Virus record (IMG/VR): IMGVR_UViG_3300034407_001956
Location: 1 to 64,000 of that record
DNA from: a virus
DNA: 64,000 bases
Direction: 5' to 3' (one strand)
In this document: one piece after another, positions 43,898 to 52,152 of the stretch
Numbering within the stretch: the first letter of the stretch is position 1
How the letters are laid out: each line of letters begins with the position of its first letter
Notes under the pieces: model-generated
What the model was told of the DNA's origin: nothing
Seen by the model: only the letters and a program-made list of their open reading frames with translations
Databases searched by the model: none
Made by a program: the position numbers and the translations under genes

Positions 43898-44806
43898 ATG
43901 AAAATATTAATAACAGGAGGAACTGGAACTGTAGGTAAATCTCTCATAAAACAAAATGATAATGAGTATATCAGCATAAGTAGGAATGAAGAGAACATAA
44001 CTAATTTAAAAAGAGAATATCCAAATGTTAAATGTTATGTTGGTAATATAGAAGATAAGTCTTTACTGCTCAGAGTATTTAAAGATGTAAAGCCAGATGC
44101 TGTAGTACACGCAGCTGCTATGAAACACATTGATTTGATGGAAGAGAATCCAATAGCTGGTTGTAATGTAAATGTTGTGGGAAGTCTGAATGTGGTAGAG
44201 GCTAGTATTATAAATGATGTTCCAATAACCATTGGTGTCAGTACAGACAAAGCTTGCTTATCAGAAAGTGTTTATGGTGCTTCAAAGTATCTGATGGAAA
44301 GAGTCTTTATGAATAGCAACAATGATAATGGTAGTAGATTTGCTTTGACTAGATTTGCTAATGTGGCTCATAGTAATGGTTCAGTATTACCATTTTGGTT
44401 GAAGTTAAAATCAGAACGTAAACCACTCAAACTTACAGATCCAAAGATGAACAGATTAATATTCTCAAAAGATGACGCTGCTAGTTTGATTAATAGAACC
44501 ATTGACTTTACCCAAAAATATGGTGGTGGATTTGTAAAGTCGTATAAGATGAAATGTGTGAATATGCTAGATTTAGCTAAAGTAATATCTGATAATATAG
44601 AGATAGTCGGTACGAGACCTGGTGAAAAAAGAGATGAGGATTTAATATCTGAAAGAGAAATAGCTCGTACTTTTATTTATGATGACGACATACATATAAA
44701 AGCTGAAAAGAATACTGAAGTAAATAGGTTATTTGAACCATATAATTCAGCTAGTGCTGAGAAGATGAGTTGGGAAGAGATGTTAGAGTTGGTCAATAGA
44801 TGTTAA
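43898..44806 (+). CDS. CapD/FnlA-like UDP-sugar dehydratase/epimerase
   Basis: 302-residue SDR. 'ILITGGTGTVGKSL' (~3-16), 'VVHAAAMKHIDLMEENP' (~68-84), 'GVSTDKACLSESVYGASKYLMER' and 'TRFANVAHSNGSVLPFW' are the polysaccharide biosynthesis (CapD/FnlA/WbjB) signature, with active site YGASK (~127-131). Acts on UDP-GlcNAc-type sugars, so a second nucleotide-sugar line besides the dTDP one. Soluble, without CapD's membrane part. Confidence 0.85.
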   Translation: MKILITGGTGTVGKSLIKQNDNEYISISRNEENITNLKREYPNVKCYVGNIEDKSLLLRVFKDVKPDAVVHAAAMKHIDLMEENPIAGCNVNVVGSLNVVEASIINDVPITIGVSTDKACLSESVYGASKYLMERVFMNSNNDNGSRFALTRFANVAHSNGSVLPFWLKLKSERKPLKLTDPKMNRLIFSKDDAASLINRTIDFTQKYGGGFVKSYKMKCVNMLDLAKVISDNIEIVGTRPGEKRDEDLISEREIARTFIYDDDIHIKAEKNTEVNRLFEPYNSASAEKMSWEEMLELVNRC

Positions 44807-45819
44807 AAGATTATAAAATAGCTTGGTTCACAGAAGGTGGATGGACAGGTAAAGTTGGATTAGATAATCCTAATATGAGAAATGATGTATCTACGATGTA
44901 TACATTAGGAGCTGAACACTTTCCTATATTTCAAATATCACAAGTCTTACAACATTTTGGTGAGAATCACTTTGATTTTGGTATTGTAACTTTACCAAAA
45001 ACAAAGACAGAAGAACTAATGAAGTTTGATATGGTTGGTGATTTAAAGAAGTTATGTAAGAAAACTATATCAATGCAAGAAGGTCCTCATTGGTTGTTTC
45101 AAGACTACACAATGGAACAACAGATTTGGTGGTTTAATGCCCTTACAGAATTTGATTTACTATTTGCTCATAATAAAAAAGATGTAAACTATTATAAAGG
45201 GGTTACAGATAAACCTGTACATAAAATGCCAACACTAATGTTAGCGGAGAGGCTTGGAGTAGTTCCTAAAATTGATTCTTTGGTAGATGAGTATGGAGAT
45301 TTACCCAGCCCAAAAGCTTATGAACAACACAAAGTAATTATCGGCGGTAATATGGTAAGATGGTATGGTGGGTTTGATTCTTATGTGATTGCTAGAGAAT
45401 TTGATATGCCAATTGTTGCTCCATCTATGGGTAGAAGAATAGAAAGAGAAGAAGAAATGGGTATAAATCATCTTCCTTATATGGGCTGGACAGAATGGAT
45501 GAATAATTTGAGTTCAATGTACATCGGTGTTCATCTGATGCCAACACATGCGGCTGGTACATTTGCATTGAATTGTGCATACCACGGAATACCTTGTATT
45601 GGTTACAGAGGATTAGATACTCAACAGGAACTACATCCTTTATTATCGGTGGATGATGGGGATTTAAATGCTGCTATAAACTTAGCACAGAGATTAAAAG
45701 AACCAAATCATTATAATCAATATAGTATTAGTTGTAGAGAGAATTATAAAAACTCTCTTTATAACGAAGAGAACTTTGTACCTTACATAACAGAAATATT
45801 GGAGTCTTTAAATGGATAA
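44800..45819 (+). CDS. glycosyltransferase-like protein, GT-B-type
   Basis: 339 residues. 'YKIAWFTEGGWTGKVG' N-terminal loop, 'KVIIGGNMVRWYGGFDSYVIA' mid, and 'GVHLMPTHAAGTFALNCAYHGIPCIG' (~244-269) like the donor-side helix of GT-B enzymes. Not a typical GT4. Overlaps by 7 and 8 bases with its neighbours. Confidence 0.62.
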   Translation: MLKDYKIAWFTEGGWTGKVGLDNPNMRNDVSTMYTLGAEHFPIFQISQVLQHFGENHFDFGIVTLPKTKTEELMKFDMVGDLKKLCKKTISMQEGPHWLFQDYTMEQQIWWFNALTEFDLLFAHNKKDVNYYKGVTDKPVHKMPTLMLAERLGVVPKIDSLVDEYGDLPSPKAYEQHKVIIGGNMVRWYGGFDSYVIAREFDMPIVAPSMGRRIEREEEMGINHLPYMGWTEWMNNLSSMYIGVHLMPTHAAGTFALNCAYHGIPCIGYRGLDTQQELHPLLSVDDGDLNAAINLAQRLKEPNHYNQYSISCRENYKNSLYNEENFVPYITEILESLNG

Positions 45820-46060
45820 TAAATTACAAGAGCTATTAACAATCACAATGGAAGAATGTGGTGAGTTGATTCAAGCATGCAGTAAAGCAATTCGTTGTGA
45901 TACATACTATGATAATGATAAGCTATTGGAGGAGGTTGGTGATGTCCAACAGATGATAGAGCTGATGCACGATTACGATTTAATTAGTTGGGAAGATGTT
46001 CAAGTCCGTATGAAGTTAAAAGAAGAAAAATTAAAGAAATGGAGTAAGTTATATGATTGA
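45812..46060 (+). CDS. MazG-like nucleotide pyrophosphohydrolase
   Basis: 82-residue all-helical protein with 'MEECGELIQACSK' (~12-24) and 'LLEEVGDVQQMIEL' (~37-50), the EExxE...EExxD metal site of the MazG/dUTPase-like superfamily. It could clean the dNTP pool or hydrolyse non-standard nucleotides. Odd place, between two glycosyltransferase genes. Confidence 0.85.
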   Translation: MDNKLQELLTITMEECGELIQACSKAIRCDTYYDNDKLLEEVGDVQQMIELMHDYDLISWEDVQVRMKLKEEKLKKWSKLYD

Positions 46061-47285
46061 TGATAGAATAATAAGTTTTATCCAACCTAGCAGAAATAAT
46101 TTAAAGTATTTAAAATGGAGCTATAATAGTATCCGTAAGAACTTAGGATACAGACACGAGATATGTTGGGCTGATGATTTCTCTGATGATGGAACTTGGG
46201 AGTGGATGCAGGAGATTGCAGACAAAGATAAGAATGTAAAGATATATAGAAACGAAGGACCTGAAAGATTAGGACATACTATATTATATGATACATTAGT
46301 CAAAATAGCAACAAGTGATATTGTAATGATATATCATGCAGATATGTATGCTTGTCCTGGTATGGATGATGCAGTTCTACGACATTTAGAACGTGGGAAG
46401 GTGGTTAGTGCTACTAGAATAGAACCACCACTACATCCAGACGGGCCTGAGAAAATATTAGTAGATTTCGGAATAGAACCTGAAGAGTTTGAAGAACAAA
46501 AACTGATGGAATGGTTAGAGGGTGATATGAAAGTCTCAACAAATGTGGGTAGAACTACTGAAGGAATATTTGCTCCGTGGGCTATATACAAAGATGATTT
46601 TTTGGCAATCGGTGGGCACGATCCTTTGTACGCTCCACAATCAAAAGAGGACTCTGATATATTCAATAGGTTTGTATTAGCTGGATACGAAACAATACAG
46701 ACTTGGCAGGGCTTTGTATACCATATGACTTGTAGAGGTAGTAGATTCAAAGATGGTGCTATGAGGAATCCTGCTGGTCAGGTCTTTATGAAAGGTAGAG
46801 AATCGTCAGAGTGGTTGGCTCAAAATCTAAGGAGTACTCGTAACTTCATTCGTAAATGGGGGCATATGGTAAATCACGACCAATTTCTTAAACCTATTGT
46901 ACCACCCAAATATGACATAGGGTTTGTGGTAAAAAATTGTGATAGCAATATGTTGAAAGAATTAGAACCTTGGTGTTCTGATATGTATGGTGATTGGGTT
47001 GGACATAAAGGTTTTGGTGTGAATCAGTATATCGAAGAAGAACAACCAAATACAAAGTTTAAATTGAGTAATAAATTACACTCACATCATACAAAACCAA
47101 CCAATGATATAGTAGTTAGTTTCGATGCTCAAAAGCTAACACCACAGAACTTTCAGGTCATTGTCAATATGTCTGAACTAATAACAGATAGTGGTGAGGT
47201 GGGTGAGATGGAATATGATATATTTAAATTTAAAATCAACTCTATAAAAACATATGAAAAGGAGTTAATAATATGCGAGTCTTAG
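46053..47285 (+). CDS. family 2 glycosyltransferase
   Basis: 410 residues; GT-A domain 'SFIQPSRNNLKYLKWSYNSI' (~7-26), 'CWADDFSDDGTWEW' (~36-49), 'IVMIYHADMYACPG' (~88-101, DxD position), 'IGGHDPLYAPQSKEDSD' (~185-201). About 130 extra C-terminal residues have no clear match. Overlaps the next gene by 13 bases. Confidence 0.82.
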   Translation: MIDDRIISFIQPSRNNLKYLKWSYNSIRKNLGYRHEICWADDFSDDGTWEWMQEIADKDKNVKIYRNEGPERLGHTILYDTLVKIATSDIVMIYHADMYACPGMDDAVLRHLERGKVVSATRIEPPLHPDGPEKILVDFGIEPEEFEEQKLMEWLEGDMKVSTNVGRTTEGIFAPWAIYKDDFLAIGGHDPLYAPQSKEDSDIFNRFVLAGYETIQTWQGFVYHMTCRGSRFKDGAMRNPAGQVFMKGRESSEWLAQNLRSTRNFIRKWGHMVNHDQFLKPIVPPKYDIGFVVKNCDSNMLKELEPWCSDMYGDWVGHKGFGVNQYIEEEQPNTKFKLSNKLHSHHTKPTNDIVVSFDAQKLTPQNFQVIVNMSELITDSGEVGEMEYDIFKFKINSIKTYEKELIICES

Positions 47286-48193
47286 TAACAGGTGGTGCCG
47301 GATTTGTTGGAACTAATCTAATAAAGAGATTATTAAAAGATGGTCACGAAGTAGTATCGGTAGACAATTATTCAACAGGTAAAAAAGAAAATGAACAAAA
47401 AGGTTGTGAATATCATCACAGAGATTTGTCAAATAGTGATTGGTGGGCATTATGGGATAATTGTGAGTGCCAGTTTAGCTGTGACTGTCAGATAGAACCT
47501 GTCGATATAATATATCATTTAGCTGCTCTACCAAGAATTGTACCATCATTTGAAAAGCCGGTTGATACATTTAAATCAGGTCCTATGGCAACTATTAATG
47601 TATTAGATTGGGCTAAACATTCAGAGACACCAGTCATATATGCTGGTTCATCATCAGTTACAGGCGATGTGTATGCTAATCCATATACCTTTACTAAGTG
47701 GCAGAATGAACATCTAATGGATTTGTATAATAAGCTATTTAGTGTTCCAACTGCTATTTGTAGGTTCTACAATGTGTATGGTGAACACCAGGCAAGCGAA
47801 GGTAGTTATTGTAATGTATTGGGTATATTCCAAAGACAGTTCAGTAATGGAGAACCACTAACCATTACAGGCGATGGAGAACAACGAAGGGATTTTACAT
47901 ATGTTGGCGATATTGTAGATGGTTTAGTTAAATGTGGTACATCTTTGTTGATTCCAAATGCATATCACGCTAAAATCAATGGTGAATCATTTGAATTGGG
48001 TAATGGTGATAATCGTTCTATCAACGAATTGGCTGAAGCATTCGGAGACTATCCTACAGAGTATATTGACGCTAGGCCAGGTGAAATGAGAGAGACTCTA
48101 AATACGGATACAAAAGCTCAAGAAAAGTTAGGTTGGAAACCAAATGGTGACATAATAAGATTTATTAAAGAAAATTATGTTTTAGATAAATGA
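47273..48193 (+). CDS. NAD-dependent sugar-nucleotide epimerase (GalE-like)
   Basis: 306-residue SDR. 'VLVTGGAGFVGTNLIKRLL' (~3-21), 'IYHLAALPRIVPSFEKP' (~82-98), 'AGSSSVTGD' and active-site YTFTK (~141-145), then 'ICRFYNVYGEHQ' and 'RRDFTYVGDIVDGL'. UDP-glucose 4-epimerase-like. An inserted Cys-rich stretch 'CECQFSCDCQ' (~65-74) is unusual for the family. Last enzyme of the glycan island. Confidence 0.85.
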   Translation: MRVLVTGGAGFVGTNLIKRLLKDGHEVVSVDNYSTGKKENEQKGCEYHHRDLSNSDWWALWDNCECQFSCDCQIEPVDIIYHLAALPRIVPSFEKPVDTFKSGPMATINVLDWAKHSETPVIYAGSSSVTGDVYANPYTFTKWQNEHLMDLYNKLFSVPTAICRFYNVYGEHQASEGSYCNVLGIFQRQFSNGEPLTITGDGEQRRDFTYVGDIVDGLVKCGTSLLIPNAYHAKINGESFELGNGDNRSINELAEAFGDYPTEYIDARPGEMRETLNTDTKAQEKLGWKPNGDIIRFIKENYVLDK

Positions 48194-48426
48194 CATACTA
48201 TATATTATTAGGTAATGATTCCGTAGAAGATATATGGGATGAAAACATTTTAGGAGAAGAATCTTTTGAAACGTTTTATACAGGTAATGGTTTTAAAGCT
48301 TTAAATAATATAGTTATAAGACAACCTGATTTATTAGAGACTGTAACTATTATAGATGAACAAAAAAGGACATACGAAGTGTCAGAATTTTTGGATTTAA
48401 TTACAAAATGGAAAATAATGTCTTGA
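48190..48426 (+). CDS. hypothetical protein, 78 residues
   Basis: Small acidic protein ('YYILLGNDSVEDIWDENILGE'), ATGA overlap with the epimerase. No domain recognised. Its 3' end contains the -35 element of the following promoter, marking the end of the island. Confidence 0.55.
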   Translation: MTYYILLGNDSVEDIWDENILGEESFETFYTGNGFKALNNIVIRQPDLLETVTIIDEQKRTYEVSEFLDLITKWKIMS

Positions 48427-48452
48427 CTTTTAGTGTAAAAGTTGAGTATATT
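48423..48452 (+). promoter_or_regulatory. sigma-70-type promoter
   Basis: TTGACT (48423-48428), 18 bases, TATATT (48447-48452), followed by AGGAGA and a small gene at 48467. Begins a new unit after the glycan island. Confidence 0.75.
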
Positions 48453-48466
48453 TAGGAGAAGATAAG

Positions 48467-48646
48467 ATGAATTTAGACTACAGGGATTGGGAAGAGCTTG
48501 AAGATGAAGCATTGGAAGAATCTCAACAGACTAAGAAAAAACCAAAAAAGAAAAAGAAAACTTGGAAGGAATTAAACACAAATGAACAGACTAAAAGGAA
48601 TAAAAAGACTGGCAAACTATGGTCTAATCACCCTAATAGGATTTAA
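48467..48646 (+). CDS. 59-residue lysine-rich protein
   Basis: Starts 15 bases after the promoter -10 with AGGAGA before it. Acidic N-terminus ('YRDWEELEDEALEE'), then a lysine run ('KKKPKKKKKTWKEL') and 'KRNKKTGKLWSNHPNRI'. The 3' part overlaps the lipoprotein gene by 65 bases in another frame, unusually long for this genome. Possibly a nucleic-acid-binding peptide. Confidence 0.5.
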   Translation: MNLDYRDWEELEDEALEESQQTKKKPKKKKKTWKELNTNEQTKRNKKTGKLWSNHPNRI

Positions 48647-49130
48647 CTTATTTATAGGTTGTGAAGATAGCAACCACATAGAGCCGATAGAATTTGTATT
48701 AGAATCTAATTTAACTGAAGATTCTAATGGCTTTTACCACTTAGAGATAGATACTTCGGTATGGCAAACTCTACATAGAATAAGTGGTGGTGTTTACAGA
48801 AATGGCGAATCTGTAGATGTAATAAAATTTGGATGGTACAGTTCTCATCATTGGATAATAGGAGATGAGTTCGGTTACGTTATAGCTAACAATGGATTAA
48901 CCGATGATATGACATACGTTGGTTATGACACGACATATATTACTTGGTTTACTGGTTGGGAAGTTCCAATCGTAAATGGTGCATCTTATAGTAATTCGGA
49001 TGGAGAAGTGAATACTATGATGGCGCCTATAAAAACTATGGTAGGAGATACTGCTGCTATTCAATACTCTTTCTACGATGACTGGAGAGGGGAAGAAACC
49101 AATGGGGTATTTTATGTAATATTTGATTAG
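48582..49130 (+). CDS. putative lipoprotein, 182 residues
   Basis: N-terminal basic segment and hydrophobic stretch 'YGLITLIGFNLFIGC' ending in a lipobox Cys (~27), then a predicted beta-rich exported domain with many Trp/Tyr ('WQTLHRISGGVYRNG', 'WFTGWEVPIVNG'). No recognised family. A phage-made lipoprotein can act in superinfection exclusion, but that is speculation. Confidence 0.65.
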   Translation: MNRLKGIKRLANYGLITLIGFNLFIGCEDSNHIEPIEFVLESNLTEDSNGFYHLEIDTSVWQTLHRISGGVYRNGESVDVIKFGWYSSHHWIIGDEFGYVIANNGLTDDMTYVGYDTTYITWFTGWEVPIVNGASYSNSDGEVNTMMAPIKTMVGDTAAIQYSFYDDWRGEETNGVFYVIFD

Positions 49131-49143
49131 TAGGAGATGAGCT

Positions 49144-49392
49144 ATGAAGTTTGTGTTGGTAGATAAATTAGACAACATAACTGATAAGAGAGATTTTAGC
49201 AATATAGAAGAAGCTAATAGGTATTTTATCAGCAGGAAGCAAATAGAAGAGAATGAATTTAATAACTTGTGGAAAGTAATGTTACAGAGTGATTATGACA
49301 CTCAAAGGCAGATTTCACAAAGGCAAGGAAGTACAATACAATATGAGTGGTGGAGAGAAGAGGATACATATTTGGATGGGGAGAAGTCGTAA
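49144..49392 (+). CDS. hypothetical protein, 82 residues
   Basis: Charged, helical protein ('FSNIEEANRYFISRKQIEENEF'), GGAG before the ATG, TAATG overlap with the next small gene. No family recognised. Confidence 0.55.
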   Translation: MKFVLVDKLDNITDKRDFSNIEEANRYFISRKQIEENEFNNLWKVMLQSDYDTQRQISQRQGSTIQYEWWREEDTYLDGEKS

Positions 49393-49481
49393 TGAATTGG
49401 AATAAATTTATAAGAGATGAAATGGTACACATTTATATTGGTATGTTTATATTAATTATTTTAATCGTGTTGAATAAATGA
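49392..49481 (+). CDS. 29-residue single-span membrane peptide
   Basis: MNWNKFIRDEMVHI... followed by an uninterrupted hydrophobic stretch (residues ~13-27) and a short 'NK' tail. Overlaps the stop before it (TAATG) and the next start (ATGA), so it is very probably translated. Confidence 0.5.
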   Translation: MNWNKFIRDEMVHIYIGMFILIILIVLNK

Positions 49482-49645
49482 AAGAATTAACTAAAGAACA
49501 ACAAAAAGAATTGGAAATGCTGGCTACTGAAATAGAAGCAGAAGCTATCCAAATGAAAATAGACTATGAGAACAATCCATCAGAAATGAGCGGAAGTATT
49601 GTAGTTGTACACGAAGAATCAGAATACTTAGATGAGGAAGAGTGA
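49478..49645 (+). CDS. 55-residue acidic protein
   Basis: Glu-rich helix (MKELTKEQQKELEML...) then 'GSIVVVHEESEYLDEEE'. Begins in ATGA overlap with the membrane peptide and ends in GTGA overlap with the third Mom-like gene. Unknown function. Confidence 0.5.
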   Translation: MKELTKEQQKELEMLATEIEAEAIQMKIDYENNPSEMSGSIVVVHEESEYLDEEE

Positions 49646-50406
49646 CTAAAAAATATGTAGATACATCTAAACTATCTGTTAGAGAAATAGATAGAAAGAT
49701 TGCTAAGAAATTAATAGTTGAGAATCATTATTCACATCAATGGACAAAATGTACTCACGCATTGGGTTTGTTTACCACAACGGGTAGAGAACACTCATTT
49801 TTTGATGAACCTGAAGAGAAGTTAATTGGTGCTATATGTTATGGAGATCCAATAGGTAGAAACTCTGGCGCTTCAATATCATTAGCAGTACCGAGAACAG
49901 CAGTATTTGAGTTGGTAAGATTATTTGTATTTGATGGTTATGGTGGCAATATAGAATCATATCTAATAGGTGAGAGTTTTAGGTGGTTGAAGAAGAATAG
50001 GCCGGATATAAAAGCTCTCATATCATATTCAGACCCAATGCAAGGTCATGTTGGAACTGTGTATCAGGCAACCAATTGGATATACCAAGGTAATAATATA
50101 AGGTGGTCTGATAGTTGGTTGTTTAGATTTGAAGAGGATGGTAAGTGGCAACACGGAAGAACTATATTTCCTTATTATGGCACAAATGATATAAAGAAGA
50201 TGAAAGGCTTAGTTAAGAATGACTTTTGGGTAAAGAAAGAGGTGAAGAAACATAGATATGTTTATCTATTAGGAACTAAGGGAGACAGAAAGAAAGCTTT
50301 AAGAAAAATAAAACATCCGATTCTACCATATCCGAAAACAGGTGATATAATGGAATCAGAAATAGTAAAAATAAAAGTACACAAATTTGGGAGGATTGAT
50401 GGCTAA
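49642..50406 (+). CDS. mom: Mom-like DNA modification protein, copy 3
   Basis: 254 residues, closely patterned on copy 1: 'YVDTSKLSVREIDRK' against 'YVDKSRVSVRPIYKP', 'VENHYSHQW', 'ELVRLFVFDGYGGNIES' (~93-109), 'ISYSDPMQGHVGTVYQATNW' (~129-148), 'FWVKKEVKKHRYVYLLG'. GTG start. Far from the other copies (35 kb), with a different set of neighbours, so probably an independent duplicate rather than a tandem one. Confidence 0.78.
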   Translation: MTKKYVDTSKLSVREIDRKIAKKLIVENHYSHQWTKCTHALGLFTTTGREHSFFDEPEEKLIGAICYGDPIGRNSGASISLAVPRTAVFELVRLFVFDGYGGNIESYLIGESFRWLKKNRPDIKALISYSDPMQGHVGTVYQATNWIYQGNNIRWSDSWLFRFEEDGKWQHGRTIFPYYGTNDIKKMKGLVKNDFWVKKEVKKHRYVYLLGTKGDRKKALRKIKHPILPYPKTGDIMESEIVKIKVHKFGRIDG

Positions 50407-50947
50407 TCACGTATGGACAAGAACAGTAATAAATTCGGATAAAGAAGAGGTTCATTCTAAATTATTGGAGTGGTATGGTGAAATAAAACAACACCACGAT
50501 GTAAAAGGAGTTGTTGAACCAATATTCGGAAAAGATTGGGATTATGATATAAACTTAATAGGTAGCAAATGGATTGTGATAGAAGATTGTACATTAGGTG
50601 ATGCTCCAGATACAGAGATTAACTTCTGTTCAGCCTGGTCTCCGCCAATAGAGTTTATGGAAGAATTTACGGCAACTTTAGTAGCTATAGATGATACAGT
50701 TACGGTAGAGTTTACAGGCGATGAAGAATCAGATGACTTTTTGTTTGCTGGTTATGGTAGTAAGAATGGATTTCATTGTGAAGAAGATTCTGATGTTCCT
50801 GAAAGACCATTTGAAGAAGAATGTGAAGAGGATGGTACAGATTATGATGAATTGGTAGATGAGTTTTACGATGAGTGTTGGTCGATACAAAATAATATGT
50901 TAAGTATGTGTAAAAAGAAGGTAGAAGAAAATGATAAAGATAATTAG
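50399..50947 (+). CDS. YubB/Api92-like ferredoxin-fold protein
   Basis: 182 residues. The early 'GSKWIVIEDCTLGD' and 'FCSAWSPPIEFMEEF' (~75-89) are the YubB/Api92 (DUF1281) signature, found in many phages and plasmids with unknown role. Acidic tail. ATG 50399 with GGGAGGA just before is preferred to the upstream TTG. Confidence 0.7.
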   Translation: MANHVWTRTVINSDKEEVHSKLLEWYGEIKQHHDVKGVVEPIFGKDWDYDINLIGSKWIVIEDCTLGDAPDTEINFCSAWSPPIEFMEEFTATLVAIDDTVTVEFTGDEESDDFLFAGYGSKNGFHCEEDSDVPERPFEEECEEDGTDYDELVDEFYDECWSIQNNMLSMCKKKVEENDKDN

Positions 50948-51086
50948 TATAACGCTAGCATTGTTACTTTTCAATAGTTGCGCTTGGTTGTCTGCACCTT
51001 ACGAATCAGACAATGATAGGCAGACAGAAAAAAAGAAGAAACAAAAACGAAACAAAGGTGAAAAGCCTGATTTAGATAGGATGTAA
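50931..51086 (+). CDS. 51-residue putative lipoprotein
   Basis: MIKIISITLALLLFNSC... a hydrophobic signal ending in Cys (~17), then a hydrophilic, Lys-rich tail ('QTEKKKKQKRNKGEKP'). It overlaps the previous gene by 17 bases. Size and layout recall small outer-membrane spanins, but no partner is proven. Confidence 0.55.
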   Translation: MIKIISITLALLLFNSCAWLSAPYESDNDRQTEKKKKQKRNKGEKPDLDRM

Positions 51087-51088
51087 AT

Positions 51089-51328
51089 ATGATACAAATA
51101 GAAATAATAGGTTGGGTGTGGTTAGGAATAATCGTAGGTATGCTAATAGGCATAGTTTTAAGTTCTTTAATGGGTGCTAGTAAGTTTGGTGATTTACAGG
51201 CAGACAATGTAAAGCTTAAATTTATAGCAGACTCACTCAAAGAGGAAATATTCAGATTAGAAAACCAAGTCAAGCCAAAACCAAGAAAGAAAAGAATTCA
51301 AGCTAAATCAATAAAAATTGGTGAATAA
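51089..51328 (+). CDS. membrane-anchored coiled-coil protein
   Basis: 79 residues: one N-terminal membrane span ('WVWLGIIVGMLIGIVLSSLMG', ~9-29) followed by a heptad helix ('LKFIADSLKEEIFRLENQV') and a basic tail. Type II topology resembles an inner-membrane spanin (Rz-like), here just downstream of a small lipoprotein. That reading is inference from layout only. Confidence 0.5.
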   Translation: MIQIEIIGWVWLGIIVGMLIGIVLSSLMGASKFGDLQADNVKLKFIADSLKEEIFRLENQVKPKPRKKRIQAKSIKIGE

Positions 51329-51395
51329 ATAATATCTTTGATATTTATTTATAAGTTAAAAAACTGCAGAATATAACTTAAATGGAGATCGAATA

Positions 51396-51677
51396 GTGAA
51401 TCAAAATGACCGGAAGGAATTTGAGATTGTTCATTTAAAGATAGATGAACTCAAAAATAATATAGAGAAAATGCAAGCAGATATGGAAAAGGCTCATCTT
51501 AAAACGGATGACAATCTAAGTTTCATTAAGGAAAATCTATTCAATCCCCAAGAAGGCCTATGGGCTGAGACAAAACAAAATAGTCAATTCAGAGAATCCG
51601 CTGGTAAGTGGAGAAGTATGATTGGCGCTGGTTTTATTGGGCTGTTCTTCAAGCAGCTATATGACGTTTTCGGATAA
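51396..51677 (+). CDS. XhlA-like protein: coiled coil plus C-terminal membrane span
   Basis: 93 residues; heptad helix (~8-45), then 'SMIGAGFIGLFFKQLYDVFG' at the end, a hydrophobic span. Such 'coiled coil + C-terminal TM' proteins occur as XhlA haemolysin/holin accessory factors. GTG start with GGAGA upstream. The last 17 bases overlap the next gene. Confidence 0.5.
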   Translation: MNQNDRKEFEIVHLKIDELKNNIEKMQADMEKAHLKTDDNLSFIKENLFNPQEGLWAETKQNSQFRESAGKWRSMIGAGFIGLFFKQLYDVFG

Positions 51678-52152
51678 AATATCACCAATAAACTTAGAAT
51701 CGTTTCTCAATATGACTGTCGTTACAGGTCATGGTGGGAAAGAAGTCGTTAATTTAGATGGAAAGCTAAAGACTGTCAGAGAATTAGTTGATTATTGGAA
51801 TCCTCAAAGAATACAACAAACTATAGATAAACTATCAATGGGTAAAAATAAAGAGACAATGGAGAAAACTGGTTCATTTGATTTTTGCCGTAATCCACAA
51901 TATTTAAATTGTATGGTGGCTGGCTTCAGACATAATGTAGCAAACCACCACGAAATTGGTTGGGATAAGATGACTAAAGAATATTATGATTCATTAGAAC
52001 CAATGAGTGATGAAGAGATAGAGATATACCTAAGAGAGAATCCAGTAGAGTTTGATAAAGGACATATACATAGCTCGTATCACAGAGCTTGTGCTATGGT
52101 TGGTAGATTAATAAAAGGTCAAAAATATATAACATTTTATGTACGAGAATAA
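51661..52152 (+). CDS. hypothetical protein, 163 residues
   Basis: Start MTFSDKISPIN. The C-terminal 'GHIHSSYHRACAMVGRLIKG' (~131-150) faintly recalls the ParB/sulfiredoxin 'G.HR..A...LG' loop, but I would not rely on it. It overlaps the nucleotidyltransferase-like gene by 14 bases and seems to form a unit with it and the kinase-like gene. Confidence 0.55.
   Translation: MTFSDKISPINLESFLNMTVVTGHGGKEVVNLDGKLKTVRELVDYWNPQRIQQTIDKLSMGKNKETMEKTGSFDFCRNPQYLNCMVAGFRHNVANHHEIGWDKMTKEYYDSLEPMSDEEIEIYLRENPVEFDKGHIHSSYHRACAMVGRLIKGQKYITFYVRE

Noticed and set aside
51622-51660. TTG start giving a lipoprotein-like N-terminus (LVLLGC) for the gene at 51661
   Set aside because: It lies wholly inside the XhlA-like gene and mirrors its hydrophobic end in another frame; no ribosome site. 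The ATG at 51661 is simpler.
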